Shown piece by piece: positions 47,301 to 58,270 of a stretch of 64,000 bases of DNA. Source of the stretch: Hygrocybe punicea (lineage: Eukaryota; Basidiomycota; Agaricomycetes; Agaricales; Hygrophoraceae); the NCBI GenBank assembly GCA_963556145.1, contig OY744464.1, positions 434,001 through 498,000 of the forward strand, written 5' to 3'. The translations under genes and the position numbers were made by a program. The stretch's first letter is position 1, and the number at the start of each line of letters is the position of its first letter. The notes under the pieces were generated by a model. The model was not told the DNA's origin and did no database searches. It worked only from the letters and a program-made list of their open reading frames with translations.

Positions 47301-50300
47301 TCCCTCATTAGATATTGACTGAGAAAGAAGCAGCCGGCGGTGTAAATCAAAATCGTCAACTTCGTTTTCGTCATCAGCAGGGAATGATGGTGTTTTCACA
47401 GGTGATCCTGGAGCTGGCGTCGCGAAAGGAGAGTAGCCAATGTTGTGATAGGCCTCCATCTGTAACTATAGTCAACAGATAGTAGGAAAGATGACCAACA
47501 TAAATACCATATTCTCAACGATTTTTTCTGCCTCTGCTTGCCAATTCTTTGCATCGTGGTTACCAGCCGCAATATCTGCCATTTGTTCTTCTGCTCCTCC
47601 CAAAGCGAGCTTGATGTAGTTAAGTTTGTAGTATGGGTGCAACACTAAAAGCTTGTTTGTAATCATCTCGAATCCACCAGCAGAAGTGGGCACATACCTA
47701 ATGCAAGAACGTATGCTGGTTTCTCATCAAATTGGGTGTAATACTTCTTGATTTTCTCGAGACCATCCATTATCGCGTCTTTGTAAAGTTGATATCTCGG
47801 ATTGTCGCGCTTGGCTTCCCATGCAGTTTGTAAACGTTCCAGTGCTGGAAGAGCACGCCAAAGTGTAGGCTTCTTGTCTGCCAAGAAATATTGTTGGATC
47901 TTGTTTGCGTCCTACAGTTCCACATTATCACGGCAACCATAAGTTTTAAGTAAGACCAACTTACAGCAAGAATTGTCTTCACATCAAGGACCCGGGTCCA
48001 GTCGGCCTCTTTCAGTTGGAACGCTGACCATGGTATGCGTTTGACAATCCGCCCATCTCGGCGAATTGTTGTGATGGGTCCATATAACTCATCAGCGGAT
48101 GCAATAAAAAGTTTGATGGGCTATGTCTCGGTGAGCATGTGAATTATGCCAAGGAAATTGAAATACTGACCTGTTTGAGCTGATGTGCTCTACTGAGCAT
48201 GTTGAATGCAGTACCCCACCGGGTGTTACCATGGAGAGGAATTTTGAGAGGGGTCGTGATGCTGCACTGCAGCTGGAGCTTCTCAAAATACTCGATGCGC
48301 TGTCCTGACGACTGGATCTAGGGGGGGAATAGTAAACAGTAAGACGACAATAGACACTCCACACCTTGATGGCAAGTGTTCGGATGGCCGATATGACATC
48401 CAAAGAATGGCCAAGGACCCGGTTTCCTGGTAATGACGGGTCGTACTCCCAAATTGCCATAGCAGTTTCAACCGCGGCAATCTTGGTGATATGGGACATG
48501 AAGTCAATAGTTCCCAGGTTCACGACATGGGCAAGGCATCTACAATGTAAAGGTTGAGAATGATCAACTCTGAGAGAAATGAAAATGCTCACGGAAGACG
48601 GTGCTCATCTGCAGGCCACATTTCAAGTTTTCGGCGCGCATGAATATTCTTGATGGTAAGGCAAGTCATGTCATTATTTGAAGTATTGTCAGCAGTCACG
48701 CAAAACAGCTGATTGTGTAGGTGAATCAGCTATAGTAAAATAGATTACGGATTACCTTTGAGCTCTTGGCGTCAATGATACCAATCCGGTCGCAAAGCCC
48801 GACAACGTATTTCCCAAGATTATCCCCACTATGTTCACCAGAAATCCCGCGGAACGCAATTACCTCGGAACGGAGGGACCACTTGGAATCCTTGATCTCG
48901 ATCCAATGCGCAGTAATTCCGAGGAAGGATGCCTTTGTGGTGTCAACTGTCCAACTGTCGAAGGTGGCAGAAACCTTGCCTGGTGCTGTCTGAAATACGA
49001 GCTGGGAGGAGCCTCTTGTTCAAGCCAGATTCACACTCACTGAAATGCTTTTTCTGAAGTCCTGGAGCAATCGAACGAACTCATTATGAATGTAGGTCGT
49101 GACGTCGTGGGTAGATGGAAGGTCAGCTTGAGTGGAGCGTGGTCTCATGGCAACGAGACAATTTGTGAATGAGAAATTGTTCGCGACGGCTAAAGACTGT
49201 TAATAATTAGAAAACGCACGTTCCAAAAATTCCGGACATGAAACGATTACCTGATCATCACACACAATAAACTTGGAAACTGCATGTAGAACACCCTCGC
49301 ACGTGAAATCTTTTGGTCCATTGATTTTGGGAAATACATCACTGAGCGTTCCTTGTTCACTTCGTCCAGCTTTACATTCATTTTTGGCCATTTGCATCTC
49401 TTTCCACACCGGCCGTGGAATTGCCCAGTGGTGGATGGTAATGTGTTCGGCATCGCAGCGTGTTTTGTAAACCTCGTAATGCTGACGGATGTGTTGCCGA
49501 CATGAAGAGTTGCCTCCGATGTGGAAGGCTTTGCGCATGCCATGGCCAGAAAAATGAAGGCATTGTTGGCTCTGCTCAATTTTAGTAACTCGAGCACTGG
49601 GATAATAGTTTAGAGACTTACTTGCACACTTTGCACCAGCGCCCTTTCAATGTTTGTACGACATTTTTATTTGTAAACTTGACGGTGACTCTGTCGGAAA
49701 AGATGGTGAGCAGATCACGCGAAGAATCAGCCTTGACCAAATTCTGATCTGGGATGCCAGGACGATGGATGTCATCAAGGTCATCCTGAAATCTCTGTGT
49801 AAGATACTCGTCGTCAAGGGCTCTAGGAATACTCTTACCTCATGTGCCGATTCATCAACAGATTCAGCGTCGACAATCAGGACAGATTCAGCCCCCGATG
49901 AATCTGGATTATTGTCTACTTCCTCAACTTCTGATATCTTCGTGCGTTTTTGTGCTGGCCGTAAGGACTTTGACGGTCAGGTGGTATCACTATCAGAGCT
50001 GTCAGTTGCCCGATGCTTGCGTTTGGTCTTGCTATTTGAGCCCTTTTTACCACTTTTAGAGGGTTTTGCATGTTTTGTTTTGCGAGATGCCATGAGGTTG
50101 CGAGAAAATTGGCAGACACACTATTTGACATTGTTATCACTTTGATAAATTTACATAGCAAATGTGGACCGGTAGGTCCCAGTTGCAACTGGTTGCAACC
50201 GGTTATGGAAGGTTGCCTCAAAATAAATGAGCTAATGCAACCACAACCGGAAATTTCTAAAATTAGCACAACCGCAACTGGTGGTCCGGTCTTTTTGCGG

Positions 50301-51665
50301 TTCAGTCCAGTTGGGTCCCAGTTTTTTTCCGGTCCTATGGACTGGACCTTAAAACACTACATGTAAATAAGTAAAAAAAGAATTATTGGGGGATGGGGGT
50401 GGAGCGGCAAAGTCAGGAATCACGCGGCCAATCTTCTGAAGCTCTCTCTTAATCCAGAGCTGGTGCAGGCTGTCTCTGCGGATACCAAGGTAGGTTGACG
50501 CCTGTACGGGACTCTCTGCGAACAAGTCGAACATGGCGATCATCATGTCATCATTGAGGTATTTATCCTTTTCCTGCAATAAGTCTTGGGCTGCCTGCCT
50601 AACTTGAGCATCGGAAGGGTCGGGTGGGGGCGGACGGGGCAGGATCTCTGCCCGACGGATTTTGTGCTCAGACATAGTGCGTAGTGTGGTGTTGAATGCC
50701 AACATTTCCTCCCTGATGCCGTTTAAGGCGACAGGACCAGTTATATGAGCATGCTTGGAGGCACTTCCCTCGGTATCAATGAGAGAGGATATTGTTAGAT
50801 CTGATACAGATGCGGATGTCGAAGTTGGTGTTTCTTTACGTTTCTTCCCCTTATCTGGTCGAGGGGGACTTGGGGGCAGGGAGGAAGGCGGAGGGGGATG
50901 GCTATCATCGGGTGATGAGTCACTATGTCCTTCATGATTTCCTTCTCCTGACGAAGAGGGGGAGCTGAGTAATGCACCCTGGGAAGTAGACTGCGAGGAA
51001 CGGTATACATTTTCCCCCTTCCCACAGGATGGCATCAATTGCTCCATATCGACATAGAGGTCCCAGCCCTTGTTGTGGAAGGGACGGGCTTTGGGATGTT
51101 TCTACATGACTGTCAATGGAATAGAGAGAAGAGGGCAGATGATAATACCTCGATATATTTATCCCAGACCAGCTGCGTGTTCTCATCGATGTTAAGCCCA
51201 CGTGTATGGTCCCAGGGCAAGCCAGACAGTCTTGTGAGGGGCTCCACGTCATGATAGATCTCTCTTAACTGAATTGAAACATCAGCATACTATTATTACA
51301 AGCCAGAAGTCACTCACCCTCCCCCATCTAGATTGGCAAGAAGTGGCCGACTTGGGAATCCCCTTTTCAGGGGGGGTTTTGGCCATTGCAGCAGCAGCAG
51401 CATTCCATGTTGCTGCCTTGAAATTTGCACCATCACCCGCCTCTGCCTTGTGCTGCAGGAGGAAATCGATAAGGAAACCAGTTTCTTTGTCACTCCACTG
51501 TGACTGCAGGCAAGGTGTCTTGTCACCAGAGTTCTCTCCACCCACCTTACCCTTACCCTTAGCCTTGGCCTTTGACTTTGACTTTGAAGCTGATGCCATT
51601 GGAGATGGGGGAGATACAATGATATGAGGAGAAGGGGGGTCCGCCATAGGGGGCGGCTCCGCCAT
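44307..51665 (-). CDS. Harbinger partner protein with SANT/Myb-like domain
   Basis: ATG 51665 (MAEPPPMADPPSPHIIVSPP). A Lys-rich segment leads into a Myb/SANT-like domain (WSDKETGFLIDFLLQHKA, then FKAATWNAAAAAM and SATSCQSRWGR). Short introns follow, then LVWDKYIE, KHPKARPFHNKGW, a Ser/Pro linker (KGKKRKE looks like a nuclear signal) and a C-terminal helical block (DDMMIAMFDLFAES, then TYLGIRRDSLHQLWIKREL). The hAT insertion (44335-50359) is only six codons before the original stop at 44307. With the insertion the protein ends HVVF instead of HASCPSQ, so it may still work. In known Harbingers this partner binds the element ends and imports the transposase. Confidence 0.75.
44640..45300 (-). 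pseudogene. Second captured gene fragment, unknown
   Basis: The minus frames read as real protein: NASYHPLCPTCHTITMLTAN, DFPVDDEALEVAQAL (45277-45115), then after an apparent intron NSCVTALRDTGAMDLVSLAA (45009-44815). I do not recognise the family. Its position next to the polymerase fragment inside the hAT element suggests it was also picked up from the host. Confidence 0.35.
45446..46540 (-). pseudogene. Captured fragment of RNA polymerase II largest subunit (RPB1), with C-terminal domain
   Basis: An uninterrupted 333-codon frame (46447-45446), with related sequence just upstream (DDDLEEVVFLQ, then TAG). Matches to RPB1: RAAIFKDLRSVIEFD, HLALLCDL, DDCHGVSENIIFGQMAPMGT, LKDAIVDHRLP, then the C-terminal heptad region with YSPTSPV, YSPMSPH, YSPPSPS and drifted repeats. 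A conserved stretch of roughly 45 residues is missing between HLALLCDL and DDCHGV, and the catalytic body of the subunit is absent, so it cannot be a polymerase. No introns are seen. It lies downstream of the transposase on the same strand. Confidence 0.85.
46840..50093 (-). CDS. hAT transposase, nearly intact
   Basis: ATG 50093 (MASRKTKHAKPSKSGKKGSN), a basic N-terminus. A TGA follows in the first exon near 49980 (DTT, then PSKS), which may be a mutation. A BED-like finger spans about 49690-49450 (WCKVC, then FHIGGNSSCRQHIRQHYEVY). The catalytic part over short introns has APGKVSATFDSWTVDTTKA (about 48980), FCVTADNTSNNDM (about 48700), CLAHVVNLGTIDFM (about 48540) and GNTRWGTAFNML (about 48220). 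The C-terminal dimerisation block is PVQASSVPCERLFSAG, then RSRLGAGRFEELQML (47120-46990), ending in an acidic tail at 46840. Nothing else forces a break, so this element may be young. It differs clearly from the hAT at 35304. Confidence 0.78.
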
Positions 51666-51768
51666 AGGAACAAGAACAAGAGGCGGAGTTTGTCAGGAAT
51701 GTCCGGCATGTCCGGCATGTCTCGGAAACAATTAGGAGTGCTTGGTTAACGAGTTGCTGAACAGGCCC

Positions 51769-52001
51769 TTTTTTGAAAGAACAACATAACTAATAATTCC
51801 AGTACGACTGAGAGCACTAATCGCACTGCATTAGTTTGTCGGAATCAAAACCAAAAGCATTACCAAAAAAGCATCAGCTGGGATGAAAAGGCACAAGATG
51901 GCGAAAAGTATAGGAAAGCGTAAGAGCCCGAAGCGCGATTGGTTAGTAAGTTACAAGCTTGTTTGGCTTTACATGGACAAAGATCAAGATAATCAAAGCT
52001 C
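51769..52001. other. 3' flank of the HNH gene
   Basis: AT-rich sequence between the Harbinger end (51768) and the HNH stop codon (52002). The Harbinger sits just downstream of the gene. Confidence 0.4.
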
Positions 52002-52977
52002 TTAGACACCAATGGAAGAGGCATATTTCTGGATGTTTTCTTCTGCTGTACCAGTCCAGCTTGTGCCCTCAACCTGGCAGGCCTTCCACGATGGCATGGC
52101 ACGCGTCGCCGCGAGGATTTCAGCGATAACATCTACGTTCAGCGCCAGGGTACGTTGACTTGATGATGCACCGCCCGCGCTCGTCGTCGTGGGGTGAAAC
52201 GGCAGCTGTGCTTGAGCAGAGAAGCCGTGGTTGTGATTGGCCGGTGGCCGGTCACGTTTGAAAGAATCCGAGGCGTTGTCAAATACGCCGTTCGACAAAA
52301 CCCAATCTTGCCAAGGGATGACATCGGGGACGGTTGGGTCAACAGACTGAAAGGGGTAAAACCCACGGACGCGCATCTCATGGATTATGAATAGGGAAGG
52401 GAAGGGTGCGTAGTGATCCTTGATATCAAGGGCGATAGCTTTACCATGAAATTGCTGTAGATACTGGTGACCAGAGTAGTTGATGAACACGAACTTGTGG
52501 ATCTGTTTACATTATTAAATACTTGGCTCGAATCAAAGAAGAATGTTTCTCACGTCTGGAAAGAAACGAATGAAGAAGTTGTATGCATCGAATTGAGCAT
52601 GGTGGGAATTACACATAAGCATGCCATTGCGCGGTTCATGACGGGGTAAAGCTTTGGCTTGCTGAGGTATCCAATGGCGGTCCTTAAGGTCGGTCCACTG
52701 TGGCTCACATCAGCTGAAGGACGGGTCAAGTATCGTTTTGACTTACAGTATCAGGCTCTGATTGCTGGATAACGTGGCAATGTTCTATAGTCCCTCTACC
52801 ACCATAAAACCCACAGATGACGCATCGACTGATTCCAAGGAACTGGTCTCGTCGATCTAATCCGGTCTCGAATGCGGTGGTCGTTGACAAAGCCGACAAC
52901 GCACGGTCTGACCAACCGTATCCAGAGGGTGGTGCGTTTGGTGGGAGAGGGAGTGCGATCGTTGACAGAGGCGGCAT
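52002..52977 (-). CDS. HNH-domain protein (putative nuclease), 291 aa
   Basis: Three exons: 52977-52747, 52697-52554, 52502-52002. Introns are 49 and 51 bp and the frame is kept, so the gene is intact. The HNH signature runs CVICG (residue about 52), EHCHVIQQSEPDT (about 65), EPRNGMLMCNSHHAQFDAYNF (about 98-118): the His of EHCH, the Asn of RNG and the terminal HH fit the beta-beta-metal fold. The C-terminal half (FINYSGHQYLQQFHGKAIAL, SWKACQVEGTSWTGTAEENI) is typical of a fungal family of unknown role. HNH proteins cut or bind nucleic acid with a metal. A CACTA-like element ends 119 bp upstream of the ATG and probably sits in the promoter. Confidence 0.85.
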
Positions 52978-53702
52978 GATGGTGTCGCACAGGCTGGTTC
53001 ACCCGGAACCGCGGGTTTTGCCGAACGGGTGGCGCACGGCCCACGTGCCCCGCTGTTGTTCCGAGTCCGAATTTATGAGGACCGGTCTTTACAAACACAT
53101 CAGGACTTTCCACATTTAGTCGGGATCTAAAGTGATTTCTAAAGTTAGCACCAAAATATAATCTTTAGATTTACATTTAGGCCTAGCCTAAATATTGAAT
53201 TTAAGTCACAAATAAATGTATATCTAAATTATTTATTTATTTTCATCTTTAGGTTATTCTTGCAATCAAAATAATTATCAGATCTAAATTGTAAGGGGAA
53301 AGTATAATTTAGTTTCAAGTTTACTCAAATTTCTAGTCCAAATTTAGGCATCACTTAGAGGCAGGCCAAAATTAAAACTTTCGGTAGCATTAAAATAATA
53401 AATTTAATAGTTATCAAAATGTAAGATTGCAGCAGCTATTTAAATCCAAAGGTTGTTGTTAGATCTAAAGCTATTGCCCGCGCCATCGCCCACTCGTCGC
53501 CCGCCCGTCGCCCGCCTGCCACCTGCCCACCGCCCGCCCATCGCCCACCCGCCACCCAGCCATCACACTGCTGTGCAGTTGGTGCCATTGTCATTTCCCG
53601 CAGGCTTTGAGGGTGCCCCACTACTCACCAATGTTAATTGATGCACCCACCCATCACCCACTTGCCATCCACCCATTGCCCGCCCACCTCCCAATCATAT
53701 GA

Positions 53703-53754
53703 CCTCATGAGCCCAGCTCCGACGTCAATTGACGTGGTGGTGGGGTTCGTGAGG
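53703..53754. repeat. 52-bp symmetric site, copy 3
   Basis: CCTCATGA (53703-53710), 11 bp, ACGTCAATTGACGT (53722-53735), 11 bp, TCGTGAGG (53747-53754, one mismatch to a perfect mirror). Centre 53728.5. It lies in a GTGGG-rich block inside the CACTA-like element, so it is outside the hAT MITE family proper. Confidence 0.8.
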
Positions 53755-53779
53755 TGATGACAGAAGTAGGGGGAGAGGC

Positions 53780-54260
53780 AGGCGGGGGAGATGGCAGGGC
53801 AGGGAGATGGCGGGGGCACGATAGGATGGGAGGGCAACGAGGGTGTGGGTGATGAGGTGTGGGAGATGGCGTGGGCATGGCGGGAGGGTGGGCAACTAGG
53901 GAGTGGGAGATGGTGTGGTGAGGGAGATGGCGTGGCGAGGGAGATGGTGTGGGCAGGGATTATGTTGGAGAGATGGTGTGGGCAACGAGGGAGTGGGAGG
54001 GTGAGGAGATGGCGTGGGCATGGGTGAGGGAGATGGCGTCGGTGTGGACGAGGGAGATGGCGTGGGCAGGGGGAGATGATGGGATGTGAGGGTGGGGAGA
54101 TGGCGTGGGCGACGAGAGCGGGCGACGAGAGCGGGCGACGAGAGCGTGGCGTGGGCGACGAGAGCGTGGCGTGGGCGACGAGAGCGTGGCGTGGACGACG
54201 AGGGCGTGGCGTGGGCGACGAGGTGTGGCATGGGTGTGGGAGATGGCGAATGTGAGGAGA
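53780..54260. repeat. GC-rich minisatellite block
   Basis: Units of GGAGATGGCGTGGGCANGG repeat from 53780 to 54090. Then GCGACGAGAGCGTGGCGTGG repeats about six times at 54105-54240. Long open frames across it (Gly/Trp/Arg or Pro/His/Ser) are repeat translations. Confidence 0.85.
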
Positions 54261-54269
54261 GATGGCGAC

Positions 54270-55347
54270 GAGGATGAGGGACATTGCCGTGTGGTGGAGA
54301 TCTCGTCGTTCCGTGGGGCCGTCGCCATCCTCCTGTCATTTGTGATGATGACGATGGTAGCGGCCGCGGCCGTCGTCTTGTTGCCGTCCTCCCTTCATCG
54401 TCGTCCGCTCCGATCGGCCACTTTGGGGGGCAATAGCGCACATCATTGTGCGCTGTGATCCCCATTCCGCCGCCATTGTCACCGCCGTTGCCCTGCCACT
54501 GCCAGTTGGAAGTGGAGGTCGTCGTCGCCATCGTCCTGCAGCTGTTCAGCGGTTGCAATGGGGTGATGGTTGGCAGCGGGTGGTGAGTGCCTGCCGCTGC
54601 CATCGTCCCCTCGTGGCCATAGTGGGGACCATTTGGCCCTCATTGTTGCCGCTGTTGGATTGATGATGGACGGTGGGTGGAAGGTGGGCAATGGGTGGAC
54701 GATCAGCCGATGGTGTCTGACGAAGTAGTCAGCAGGCGACGAGAAGTGTCAGGCGATAGAGACGTACCTTGGCCGGAGAGTTGGTGCACAACTCCTCCGG
54801 CCTCGCTGATGGTCACCGTCATTTCCATTGTCGTTGTCGCCGTTGCTGTCATTGTCGTTATTGTCGCTGTCGTTGTCGTTGTTGTCGTTGTACCTTCGTC
54901 GTCGTGTTGTTTGTTGTTGTTGTGATTTGTGACTGAACACCTCGATCTGGAAACCCGCCGAAGTCACTGCGGAAGTCCTAAAATAGCACGATCAGGATAG
55001 CACCAGAGTATAACTTGTAACCAAACATAGCACGAGTCAATATATGAGCTTGAGCGTAATTGAAAGAGGTTGTGGAACGGCGCCCTGCACGTAGTGTCTC
55101 TGGATCTGGATAACATACACAGTCTGTGTCTTGCGAGTTGCTTGAGTAGTAAGCCTTTCTCCGAGGACATTTGCTAAGAACAATCCGGAGTTGGGATTTC
55201 CGACTTCTCTAGTGCATCAGATGCCAGGGTATATAGCACATCCAGATATAGATTACATCCAAATATAATATTATTGGTCGCCTGGTCCTCCAGCGTGCCT
55301 ACCGCGTTCCCCCCCCTTTCTGGTCCCCATCGCCCCCGCACGATCCC
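54270..55347. other. GC-rich repeats then unique sequence, no gene seen
   Basis: CCGCCGCCATTGTC / GTTGTCGTTGTC triplet-like runs at 54460-54540 and 54800-54930, then unique sequence leading to the gene at 55348. Confidence 0.5.
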
Positions 55348-56435
55348 ATGTCGTTCCCAAGGGGACGGCACCGTCCTACGCTGCCACTCATGCCCATCGG
55401 AACGGCCAATACGACCGCTAACATGCCAGCATTGCATAGTCCTCTCTCAGCTTCGTCCCCATCAATGCTGTCTGAATACTCGATTTCTTCGATGGTAACA
55501 CCTAGCTTGCCTTCTCGTAGTCTCTCGCAAACACCATCATTGCGTCCTGACGATGAATATGTGAGTTGAAGTCAATTAGGACGAATAATACCAAAATAAT
55601 ACCACTCACTGAATTTCAGTCGATGCAGCGGTACCACGACAACCGAATGCCTTCGATGGACGCTGGACAAGCATATCATCAATCACAATCGTCGCGCGAT
55701 CGAAATACCGTACCTCATCTGCAACACCACCTAGAATATCATCAGCCCGTCCTGATGTCCTATCCAGGAATGCATGGACGCCCAAGTGAAGAGCAACAGG
55801 ATGGTAATTGTCTGGGACTGCTGTGTTTACCATCTGGACACACACCTTCACGAAACATATCACAAACACAAGATCAGTATAATTCCGATCCATTCCTTAG
55901 CACAAATCAAAATCACGCACAACACCACTCTATCTCTCGGCTACCCCAAGTGGATCATAGCGCCCGTATCGATGTTCTCGCTACTGCTTGTGAGAACTTA
56001 CTCAAAGAAGTGCACGATCTGCGTGAATCAAATACAACCGTCAACACAAGACTTGACGAATTAGAAGAAGCCTTTCAGACCTTCAAAGAAACTCACGCGA
56101 ATCAAACGAAGGCCTCAAAACCCAACTCCAAGAATATTTCGAATCAACACCAAGAAGTTAAAGTAAGTTTGCAATTATCTAACGATGTATCCTTGACTCA
56201 CCGTATCATCCAGGAACTCGTCCACAGCATGTTTTGGAACCTCTGCGACATTGACCAAACCAAGAATGAAAAGGCCCGAGTGGAAGCATTGCCGGGCCCA
56301 CTAGCTAATGGAGTGCCATTTGAGGTAAAAGAGGACTCGACTCGAGTTTGGCGCCCAGATTGGAAAGTTGCAATCGATAAGTCTGTAAACGCCAAGTTTA
56401 TTCGTGAGATCGTTGGCCATCTCGGCCTCCAATAA
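55348..56435 (+). CDS. Coiled-coil protein, cargo or accessory gene of the CACTA-like element
   Basis: ATG 55348 (MSFPRGRHRPTLPLMPIGTA). Exon 1 ends near 55560 at RPDDEY. Exon 2 starts at 55621 (SMQRYHDNRMPSMDAG), is Gln/His-rich, and contains a coiled coil (CENLLKEVHDLRESNTTVNT, about 56000-56090). An intron near 56164-56212 joins to the C-terminal block ELVHSMFWNLCDID, then VWRPDWKVAIDKSVN, and the stop is at 56433. I recall similar C-terminal blocks in agaricomycete proteins but cannot name a function. A TnpA-like accessory role is possible, since CACTA elements usually encode a second, DNA-binding protein. The end overlaps the converging gene by 135 bp. Confidence 0.5.
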
Positions 56436-56936
56436 CCCGTAGAACTCATGGTCCAGATTGTCTTGTAAATTATCTGGAAGCAAATGAGCATATTGCCGAG
56501 TAACTGGCTGGGAGTTCATCTGTGCGGCAGAATTGTAAGCAACATGATAGTCGACAAAGTTTGTGAGGGCACGAGGGTCATGAATATTTGGCCCAAGGTT
56601 CGGGAGAGCAGCTCCAAAGGTCATTATATCGAGATCTTCGCCAGTCAAGGTCCCATGGTCCAACATTTCTTGTTCAACGGCTTCCAGCGATGTCCTGGCT
56701 GGTATCTCGAATTCTGGGGCGGGGAAGATGGGGTTAGCATGTGTGAGGTGGGGGAGATTTCGAGCGATGCTGGTGGAAGCCTGCTGGCTGCGGGGTATTA
56801 TCTTACGAAGTCTTCCACCTGTATTACTATGGTTGGAATTTAGTGTTTTAATTCGATTTTGAACTCGTTCGTGTTGCCGTTTGACATCCGCAGAAACGAT
56901 AGATCCACCACAGTTGGCGCAGAAACAGGGCGGCAT
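56301..56936 (-). CDS. N-terminal part of a Tnp2/CACTA-like transposase
   Basis: ATG 56936 starts MPPCFCANCGGSIVSADVKR, with a Cys-x-Cys-x2-Cys pattern then His, as at the start of fungal CACTA (Tnp2) transposase ORFs. A low-complexity stretch and a helical acidic region follow (YGLLEAEMANDLTNKLGVYR). It stops at 56301 with no catalytic domain, far shorter than a full transposase. I infer a truncated gene: the element lost the rest, or the zinc-finger module is kept on its own. Confidence 0.45.
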   Translation of the reverse strand: MPPCFCANCGGSIVSADVKRQHERVQNRIKTLNSNHSNTGGRLRKIIPRSQQASTSIARNLPHLTHANPIFPAPEFEIPARTSLEAVEQEMLDHGTLTGEDLDIMTFGAALPNLGPNIHDPRALTNFVDYHVAYNSAAQMNSQPVTRQYAHLLPDNLQDNLDHEFYGLLEAEMANDLTNKLGVYRLIDCNFPIWAPNSSRVLFYLKWHSIS

Positions 56937-57149
56937 GGCGGGGGGAAGATCAGCATGGTTGCTAACATGGAGCTATTAAGTAACCTAACCTCAAAGCTTA
57001 AGCTTGTTTTAACTCAAAGATAGCAACCGCTTTTGATCAAACGTTCGAGGGTTCGTGGGATCAAGCGAATATATTTCTACACATGAATGATTACAGGGAC
57101 AGCAAGCTGAGAATAGTACAAGCACGGGAAGAAACGAAAGATGACCTAA

Positions 57150-57900
57150 CTAGCCTATTCTGCGGCGCTTGCTTCTAGGAACGTCTATGATTTCTTTTAA
57201 AACATGATCACGGTTGAACGTAGAACGGTAGGCCTTGCGTTTTTCGAGCCAGGTAGCGTATTTTTCCTTGTCGGGAACCTATAAACACGTTAGAAGACGT
57301 GTGCTTTGAGAGGAAGGAAAACACACATGTGGAACACCTTCATTGGAGAGTTTGCGTTTCTCGAGGAGCCAAATAGCAAATTCCTTTGAGTGTTCATCCA
57401 AATCCTCATTCTGGATGACTTCAGAAAGATATTGCGTATCTTGAGATTCGGTTTTGCTTGTAATCGATGACTTGCTTGGTGAGTTAATGTCAATGGCGGA
57501 TTCTTTCGGAGATTGGTCTTGAAGGTTCTCTGGGTTGTGATCGATGTTAACGAAAGTCCGTTCTGCATCGTAATAACTAAACATGTAGGGGAGGGTCAGA
57601 CCGTTCAAAATATCTAGACCGTTCAAAATACTACTCACCGATTCTGCATAAGATTGTCCATCAATTCATGGTCAGATGGAGTGAAAAAACCAAGGTCGTC
57701 GTCTGCCGGATGGGGTGCAGGCGGTTTTACAACCAAGATCTACTTCGTATTAAAGAAATCAGTACATCAAACAGAAGGGAAAAACCTACAAGTGGCCCTG
57801 ATGCCATCGGTGGTATAACTAAATGCTCAATCTCTTCCAACGGCCCCAGCACTTGGATGGTGATAACGTTTCGTTTGGTGTTGACGAGGCGGACAGCCAT
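57150..57900 (-). CDS. 196-aa protein of unknown function, cargo of the CACTA-like element
   Basis: Four exons: 57900-57790, 57739-57639, 57576-57327, 57278-57150. Introns are about 50-62 bp and the frame is kept. The start MAVRLVNTKRNVITIQVLGP is beta-like. The middle is acidic and Ser-rich. Two related motifs near the end, FAIWLLEKRKL and YATWLEKRKAY, look like a short internal repeat, and the tail RSKRRRIG is a likely nuclear signal. The intron at 57577-57638 contains a tandem TATTTTGAACGGTCT. A nuclear location and carriage by a transposon suggest an accessory protein; this is inference only. Confidence 0.55.
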
Positions 57901-58066
57901 GAGAGCCTAAGTTTGGTTGGGAATCAGGCAGACGAGCGGTGAGCAAGCTGGACATTGAGCTAGAGGCTGTCTTCATCGTCGAGAGGTCGGGACACGTCAA
58001 ATTGCCATGAGCCCGACTTATGGAGTTGTAGGATGTCACGATGTCGGAAGAGGATATGGATATCAA

Positions 58067-58270
58067 CTATCGGAGCTAACCTGACATCCAGATCACACAT
58101 ATATCGATAAACTAGCTCAATTTCATGATAGGCTACTAATCAGGCTGTTCTACTTCAAGAGATACCTTATCGCAAACACCTTCTCTCGCTAGAGTCTCAA
58201 GCCCCATCTGAAGATCCTCAGGATATTTTGGGGTTTCCGCAGTGAATCACTTTAGTCCAGACGGAATCTT
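58067..58270. other. Inner edge of the right terminal repeat
   Basis: Short unique sequence before the 350-bp right inverted repeat of the CACTA-like element (about 58270-58623). No gene. Confidence 0.5.

Larger units (their letters stand above)
44335..50359 (-). mobile_element. hAT transposon with captured host sequence
   Basis: The ends are TAGTGTTTTAAAGTCCGG on the left and the inverse of TAGTGTTTTAAGGTCCAG on the right. The perfect 8-bp duplication catgtaaa lies at 44327-44334 and 50360-50367. Subterminal zones (44350-44570 and 50165-50340) are filled with AACCGG, GGTCCGG and ACCAGTCC motifs. It encodes a transposase (46840-50093) and carries, downstream of it, an RNA polymerase II fragment and another gene fragment. 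Confidence 0.93.
41399..51768. mobile_element. PIF/Harbinger element, host of two nested hAT insertions
   Basis: The terminal inverted repeats are about 85 bp: GGGCCTGTTCAGCAACTCG at 41399 and its inverse ending at 51768, continuing through CACTCCTAATTGTTTCCGAG and GACATGCC. The flanks are TTA on the left and TTT on the right, against the usual 3-bp TWA duplication, so one base has changed. Without its insertions it would be about 3.0 kb, with a transposase (plus) and a SANT/Myb-like partner gene (minus) converging near 44.2-44.3 kb. The transposase start codon at 41449 lies inside the terminal repeat. Confidence 0.92.

Noticed and set aside
53634..54603. Long Pro/Ser/His open frames on minus
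   Set aside because: Minisatellite GGAGATGGCGTGGGC read in its stop-free frames.
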